DNA of 64,000 bases from Candidatus Termititenax sp. (GTDB lineage: Bacteria > Margulisbacteria > Riflemargulisbacteria > GWF2-35-9 > DYQY01): NCBI GenBank assembly GCA_020719045.1, contig DYQY01000004.1, forward strand, positions 88,447-152,446, given 5' to 3'. A program made the translations under genes and the position numbers. This document shows positions 59,215-64,000 of the stretch, piece after piece. The notes under the pieces are model-generated. The model searched no databases and was not told where the DNA came from. It was given only the letters and a program-made list of their open reading frames with translations. How positions within the stretch are numbered: the stretch's first letter is position 1; each line of letters starts with the position of its first letter.

Positions 59215-59754
59215 ATGACCCTTTCTGAAAAAGACAAAAAAGACCTTTTAGGGATAGCTAGGCTATCTATTCTCTCAAAATTTTATCCCTTAAATAGCCC
59301 AACTGATTTCTATGATAAACAATCTTTGAGTACTAAACTTGGTGCTTTTGTAACACTACATAAAGCTGGCAATCTCCGTGGCTGTATTGGACAAATGAAT
59401 AGTGATACACCACTGTATAAAACTATCGAGAATATGGCCAAGCAAGCAGCATTTAATGACCATCGGTTCTCGCCATTACGAGAAGAAGAACTTGCAAATA
59501 TTCAAATTGAAATTAGCATATTGTCTCCTTTTGAAAAAATATCCTACGAAGAGGTAGAGATCGGCAAACACGGGTTACTTCTTAAGTACAACTACATGTC
59601 TGGAGTTTTCCTGCCTCATGTTCCAGTAGAACAAGGTTGGAACAAGGAACAATATATTGAGCATCTTTTTCAAAAAACTGGTGTTCCTTTTACGGAAAGC
59701 ACCTTGCATGATGCTGAGCTATTTGGCTTTACAGCCACTGTTTTTAGTGAATAA
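59215..59754 (+). CDS. AMMECR1-domain protein (AmmeMemoRadiSam protein A-like)
   Basis: GAFVTLHKAGNLRGCIGQMNSDTPLYKTIENMAKQAAFNDHRFSPLREEEL. Confidence 0.93.
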   Translation: MTLSEKDKKDLLGIARLSILSKFYPLNSPTDFYDKQSLSTKLGAFVTLHKAGNLRGCIGQMNSDTPLYKTIENMAKQAAFNDHRFSPLREEELANIQIEISILSPFEKISYEEVEIGKHGLLLKYNYMSGVFLPHVPVEQGWNKEQYIEHLFQKTGVPFTESTLHDAELFGFTATVFSE

Positions 59755-59767
59755 TTCACCCTTCCGT

Positions 59768-59812
59768 CAGGCTTTGCCTGCCACCTTCCCTTGAAAAGGG
59801 AAGGATTTTCTT
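59768..59812. terminator. Tandem hairpins: CAGGCtttGCCTG and CCTTCCC-ttgaaaa-GGGAAGG
   Basis: Both stems perfect by eye; located between the convergent AMMECR1 gene and hsdR. Confidence 0.7.
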
Positions 59813-59842
59813 ATAACATAAAGAATTTATCAGGACAATACA

Positions 59843-62800
59843 TTATGATTTCGTGAATTCCATTGCTAATAATTCGCTTTGTTCAAGTACTCTGTCTGCT
59901 TCTATTCTGGCAAGGTCAGGAGGATAACCGTATCTCATAAGTATCTTTTTAACTGTAAGTCGTAGCTTTGCTCTAACATCGTCTCTTTTTTCCCAATCAA
60001 CAGTAGCATTTTTACGAATAACATCCACTATTACATGGATTAGTTCTTTCATTTTATTATCTTCAAGAAATTTTGTTGATTCGTTTTCTGATAAGATAGA
60101 ATAAAAGGCGTATTCTTCAGGGGTTAGACCTACTTCCTCTGCCTTTTTATCTTCCAGTTTCATTTCACGAGCAATGTCGGATAATTCTTTAATAACCTGA
60201 GCTGTATCTATTTGATTATTGTGATATCTCTTAACAATATTTTCTAACATTTCACTGAACCTTTTAGCTTGTATCATGTTTTTTCTTTTTCTTGTTTTTA
60301 TTTCTTCGTTTAATAGTTTTTTAAGTAATTCAAAGGCAATATTTTTTTGTTCTAAATTTTTTACTTCTAATAAGAAATCCTCAGATAAAATATCTAGTGA
60401 AGGAGCTTTTATTCCAACAGCATCAAAGATATCTATTATTCCATCACTACTTAGAGCTTCTTCAACTATTTGCTTAATAGCTGTTTCAACTTCTTTATCT
60501 GTTTTCCAGCCACTTTGAGTGTATTTACCTATTCTTGCTTTTACTGCCTGAAAGAATGCTACATGGTCACGTATTAGCTCAGCTTCAAAACTTGGAATTG
60601 CCATTGCGTAAAGTTTAGATAAAGCTGTAACTTCTGCAACAAATCTATTTTGTAATTTTTCATCTTGTAAAATAAAGTTAGTAGCACCCAAAAGAATCTT
60701 TAATTTTTCATTACTTTCAGCTTTAAAGTAATTTTGATAATTAAAACTGTGAAACATTTGTTCTACTGTTTCAAATTTTGATTTCATGCCTGCGATAACC
60801 TCTGCTATATCAATTACTGGATTACCTTCTCCACCACTTTGGATATAAACAGCCATAGCATTCCGAAGGTCTTGCCCAATTCCAATATAATCAACAATTA
60901 GTCCACCTGGCTTATCCCTATAAACACGATTAACCCTAGCAATTGCCTGCATTAGATTAGCGCCTTGCATCTTCTTATCTAGGTACATTGTGTGAAGACA
61001 TGGAACATCAAAACCAGTTAGCCACATTGACTGAACAATTACCATTTTTAAGGAATCCGAAGGGTCTTTTAACCTTAAAGCTAATTTTTTTCTATCTTCC
61101 TTGCTTGTATGGTGTGGTTGAAAGCTCTCTGGGTCATCACTTGAACTAGTCATAACAACCTTTAATGCGCCCTTGGAAAGATCTTTGTTGTGCCATTCAG
61201 GTCTAAGTTTAATTATCTCTGAATATAGATTTACAGCAATTTGTCTGGTCATACATACAATCATTGCTTTACCTTCAAATACTTGTTGTCTAGCTTCAAA
61301 GTGTTCAATGATGTCTTTGGAAATATCTCTAAGTCTGTCAGGATGACCAACTATTGCATCTATTTGAGAATTCTTCTTTTTAGCTTTTTCTTTTTGTTCT
61401 TCTGTTGCCCCTTCTATTTCATCTATTGCATAGTCAATTTGCTTCACTGCTTCTTGATTCATTCTAATTTTTACTAGCCTTGATTCATAACTAATCGGAA
61501 CTGTTGCTCCATCATCAACTGATTGTTTAATATCATAGATATCAATCTCGTTACCAAAAACTGCTCTAGTTGACCTATCTTCTTTTTCTATTGGTGTTCC
61601 TGTAAAGCCTATAAATGATGCGTTTGGTAAGGCATCTCTGAGATACTTGGCGTTACCGTATCTGATTTCTGAACCGTCATCTGTCTCAAACGTTCTGGCT
61701 TTGAAACCATACTGGCTACGATGTGCTTCATCAGCAACAACTACAATATTTGTTCTTTCTGATAATGTTTCATAAATATTGCCTTCTGTGGGGAAAAACT
61801 TTTGGATAGTAGTAAAAACAATTCCACCACCTAAAACCTTTAATAGTTCTTTTAAATGTTCTCTGTTTTCCGCTTGTACAGGGGTTTGTCTTAATAATCC
61901 CTTACAATTACCAAAAGTAGTAAAGAGCTGGTCATCTAAATCGTTTCTGTCAGTTAAAATAACAATTGTTGGATTTTTCATTTCTGGTTCAATAACGATT
62001 TTGCCTGTGTAGTAAACCATAGAAAGAGATTTACCAGAACCTTGTGTGTGCCAAATTACTCCAATTTTACGATTACCTTGTGTTTCATGAGTTGCTTTGA
62101 GTGTTTCTGTTACTGCTTTTTCAACTGCATAATATTGATGATAGGCGGCAATCTTTTTACTCTTAGTAATAGTGACTAGTCCTGTTTTATGGTCTTTGAT
62201 TTCTTCGTTTTCAAAAACAGTGTTAAATCTAATTAGCTTTAGTAATACTTCTTTTTTAAAAAGTTGTTCCGCCATTATTTGCATTTCAGGCAAAATCCCG
62301 TTTTCTTTTTTCTCAGGTGATTTCCAAGCAAGATACCTGCTAAAGGGTGCTGATACAGAAGATACTCTGGCATCGATACCGTCAGAAATTACACAAAGCG
62401 AGTTGTAGTAAAAGATGCTTGGGATAGCTTGTTTATAGTTACGAATCTGGGTATGGGCTCTTTCTAAAGTTGCTTTTTCATCTGTTGCGTTTTTAAGTTC
62501 TATGACTACAAGAGGTAACCCATTCACAAACACAACTACATCTAATCTTTTTTCATTATTATTTTCTTTAATAACTAACTGGTTTACTACCAAAAAGCTG
62601 TTTTTATTAATATCCTCAATATCAATTATTTTTACATTGAGTCCTTTAGTATTACCATTATTAAAATATTCAACAGTAACTCCGTCTGTTAGCATATTGT
62701 GGAACTTTTCATTATTTAGCATTAAGTCTATTGAACCTAGTTTAAGGATATGTTGATAGGCTTCATGTCTGGCTGATTCTGGTAGCTCTGGATTAAGCCT

Positions 62801-62971
62801 TTTTAATGATTCTCTAAGTTCTACCTCTAGAACAACAGAATCAAAACCCTCTCTTTTAGGATTAGTGGAATATGGGGCGATATCTGGACCGTAATAGTAG
62901 GTATAGCCTTGTTTTACAAGAAGGTCTATAAGTGTTTGCTCAATGTGTTGTTCGGTTAGGTTAATGTGCAT
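59843..62971 (-). CDS. hsdR: Type I restriction endonuclease subunit R
   Basis: PD-(D/E)xK region (LPLVVIELKNATDE), WHTQGSGKSLSMVYY, VVADEAHRSQYG, FTGTPI, ARVNRVYRDKPGGLIVDYIG. Confidence 0.97.
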   Translation of the reverse strand: MHINLTEQHIEQTLIDLLVKQGYTYYYGPDIAPYSTNPKREGFDSVVLEVELRESLKRLNPELPESARHEAYQHILKLGSIDLMLNNEKFHNMLTDGVTVEYFNNGNTKGLNVKIIDIEDINKNSFLVVNQLVIKENNNEKRLDVVVFVNGLPLVVIELKNATDEKATLERAHTQIRNYKQAIPSIFYYNSLCVISDGIDARVSSVSAPFSRYLAWKSPEKKENGILPEMQIMAEQLFKKEVLLKLIRFNTVFENEEIKDHKTGLVTITKSKKIAAYHQYYAVEKAVTETLKATHETQGNRKIGVIWHTQGSGKSLSMVYYTGKIVIEPEMKNPTIVILTDRNDLDDQLFTTFGNCKGLLRQTPVQAENREHLKELLKVLGGGIVFTTIQKFFPTEGNIYETLSERTNIVVVADEAHRSQYGFKARTFETDDGSEIRYGNAKYLRDALPNASFIGFTGTPIEKEDRSTRAVFGNEIDIYDIKQSVDDGATVPISYESRLVKIRMNQEAVKQIDYAIDEIEGATEEQKEKAKKKNSQIDAIVGHPDRLRDISKDIIEHFEARQQVFEGKAMIVCMTRQIAVNLYSEIIKLRPEWHNKDLSKGALKVVMTSSSDDPESFQPHHTSKEDRKKLALRLKDPSDSLKMVIVQSMWLTGFDVPCLHTMYLDKKMQGANLMQAIARVNRVYRDKPGGLIVDYIGIGQDLRNAMAVYIQSGGEGNPVIDIAEVIAGMKSKFETVEQMFHSFNYQNYFKAESNEKLKILLGATNFILQDEKLQNRFVAEVTALSKLYAMAIPSFEAELIRDHVAFFQAVKARIGKYTQSGWKTDKEVETAIKQIVEEALSSDGIIDIFDAVGIKAPSLDILSEDFLLEVKNLEQKNIAFELLKKLLNEEIKTRKRKNMIQAKRFSEMLENIVKRYHNNQIDTAQVIKELSDIAREMKLEDKKAEEVGLTPEEYAFYSILSENESTKFLEDNKMKELIHVIVDVIRKNATVDWEKRDDVRAKLRLTVKKILMRYGYPPDLARIEADRVLEQSELLAMEFTKS
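62939..62959. repeat. Direct repeat copy 1: CTCAATGTGTTGTTCGGTTAG
   Basis: Encodes LTEQHIE inside the hsdR N-terminus; identical to 63913-63933. Confidence 0.9.
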
Positions 62972-62974
62972 AAA

Positions 62975-63586
62975 TTATTGCAACATTTTAGCAATAAAAA
63001 GCCCAAGAAGTAACCAAATTATATTGGATACAATATTTCCCATCAATATATCAATAAAGAAATGTTTAATTTTATCTATAGCACTTTTCTTTTTAAGTTT
63101 ATGAATTTTATTTTCATCTATAGATTTTAATATCTCCCAACCAATAGATACTGCCTCTCCAAAAGCATCTAGGCTTTTTAAAGGATCAACTCCAACATTT
63201 TCTAGTTCAAGCTTTCTTGCTTCCTGTACTTTACCTCTAAACTTTTCTTTTTTAGCTATAAACTCAGCTTCTGACATGTTTAAACCAAAAGAACGTAAAT
63301 CTTTAGATTGAAAAATAACATCAATTTCACCTTTCATCTTTGCCCAAAGAAGCTTATAGCAATCTAAAGATATTCTCTGCATATGAGCAGTAGCTTTCTT
63401 TAAATTATCTTCCCTTTGAGCTTGTGATATATCGTTATTATATGTCTGGGCAATATGAGAAAAAGTATTTTCTATTTCAATTAAAATTTGCTGGGGTTTA
63501 TCAGCTAAATATGCAACTAAATCACTATATGCAGGAAGAAAGTATTCTTTATAAATTCTAAAGAAATGTGAATAGTCTAAGCTCAA
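62975..63586 (-). CDS. Hypothetical protein, coiled helices and C-terminal TM
   Basis: C-terminus IDILMGNIVSNIIWLLLGLFIAKMLQ; lies immediately upstream of hsdR. Confidence 0.75.
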   Translation of the reverse strand: MSLDYSHFFRIYKEYFLPAYSDLVAYLADKPQQILIEIENTFSHIAQTYNNDISQAQREDNLKKATAHMQRISLDCYKLLWAKMKGEIDVIFQSKDLRSFGLNMSEAEFIAKKEKFRGKVQEARKLELENVGVDPLKSLDAFGEAVSIGWEILKSIDENKIHKLKKKSAIDKIKHFFIDILMGNIVSNIIWLLLGLFIAKMLQ

Positions 63587-63593
63587 GTGAAGA

Positions 63594-63818
63594 TTATTCC
63601 TTTAAAGCGTGTTGAAAAATAGTTTCTATGTCTCCATAATCAGAAATAGGAATAACGTTTCCTCTGGAAGATACAATACTATTTATCAAACTAATAACAT
63701 TAGGTTTTCTTTTGCTAAAAACCATATCATCAATTTCTTTTTTGCTTAAATTACTTGGATTTTTTTTATATTTATCTCTGAAGATAAAACCTAATTTCAC
63801 TGTATTTACTCCACTCAT
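63594..63818 (-). CDS. Hypothetical small protein (74 aa)
   Basis: ORF 8 bp upstream of 62975..63586, same strand; has a candidate promoter upstream. Confidence 0.6.
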   Translation of the reverse strand: MSGVNTVKLGFIFRDKYKKNPSNLSKKEIDDMVFSKRKPNVISLINSIVSSRGNVIPISDYGDIETIFQHALKE

Positions 63819-63857
63819 TTTTTATCTACTGTACACAAAAAATGTTCAATTAATAAG

Positions 63858-63887
63858 ATATTATCATTTTTATTAACATTTTGTAAA
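63858..63887 (-). promoter_or_regulatory. Candidate sigma70 promoter for the two-ORF insert and hsdR
   Basis: Minus strand TTTACA - 18 nt - TAATAT. Confidence 0.5.
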
Positions 63888-63912
63888 CTTTTTAACTTAA
63901 ATAGTTTACTTA

Positions 63913-63933
63913 CTCAATGTGTTGTTCGGTTAG
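63913..63933. repeat. Direct repeat copy 2: CTCAATGTGTTGTTCGGTTAG
   Basis: In a minus-strand mini-ORF (63912-63942) MTNLTEQHIE* that mimics the hsdR N-terminus (MHINLTEQHIEQ). Confidence 0.9.
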
Positions 63934-63956
63934 ATTAGTCATAGTTTAATGAAAAA

Positions 63957-63979
63957 CCCTGTGGCAAGACCACAGGGTA
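63957..63979 (-). terminator. Rho-independent terminator for a gene beyond the right edge
   Basis: ACCCTGTGG-tcttg-CCACAGGGT with trailing TTTTT on the minus strand. Confidence 0.8.
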
Positions 63980-64000
63980 TCTAAAGCAATCTTAACTGAA

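Noticed and set aside
59755-59815. Short CRISPR-like or mobile repeat between AMMECR1 and hsdR
   Set aside because: Single occurrence of two tandem hairpins with no spacers; fits a terminator/REP-type element between convergent genes.
1-64000. tRNA, rRNA, CRISPR arrays, integrases, transposases, prophage modules
   Set aside because: Looked for conserved motifs and repeat-spacer periodicity; none recognised. Absence was judged by eye only.

Overview
AT-rich bacterial chromosomal window, about 50 supported protein genes on both strands. LptD-like and beta-barrel proteins suggest a Gram-negative-type envelope; I cannot assign the lineage. The backbone is housekeeping: purB, ispG, argS, a PBP5-like dac gene, yqeY, recG, rpsT, dnaB, a UDPGP-family uridylyltransferase, rpoD, dnaG, glgP, proS, aconitase, a Re-citrate/homocitrate-synthase-like enzyme, recO and AMMECR1. 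Two accessory defence regions stand out. (1) A SinI-type (GGWCC) restriction-modification island at ~8.85-13.2 kb between yqeY and recG. It carries a frameshifted, truncated AAA_13/RloC-like ATPase and an ORF6N remnant, and is bounded by diverged inverted repeats. (2) The hsdR end of a type I R-M locus at the right edge. Its 5' coding end is duplicated as a 21-bp direct repeat around a ~1 kb two-ORF insert. The most unusual metabolic locus (21.7-32.8 kb) is a glycan ABC-transport operon with a 2020-aa GH8-like enzyme and a MalG-type permease that has a ~330-aa beta-propeller-like insertion after TM1. No tRNA, rRNA, CRISPR array or prophage was recognised. All calls come from reading the sequence and family memory; no search was run.
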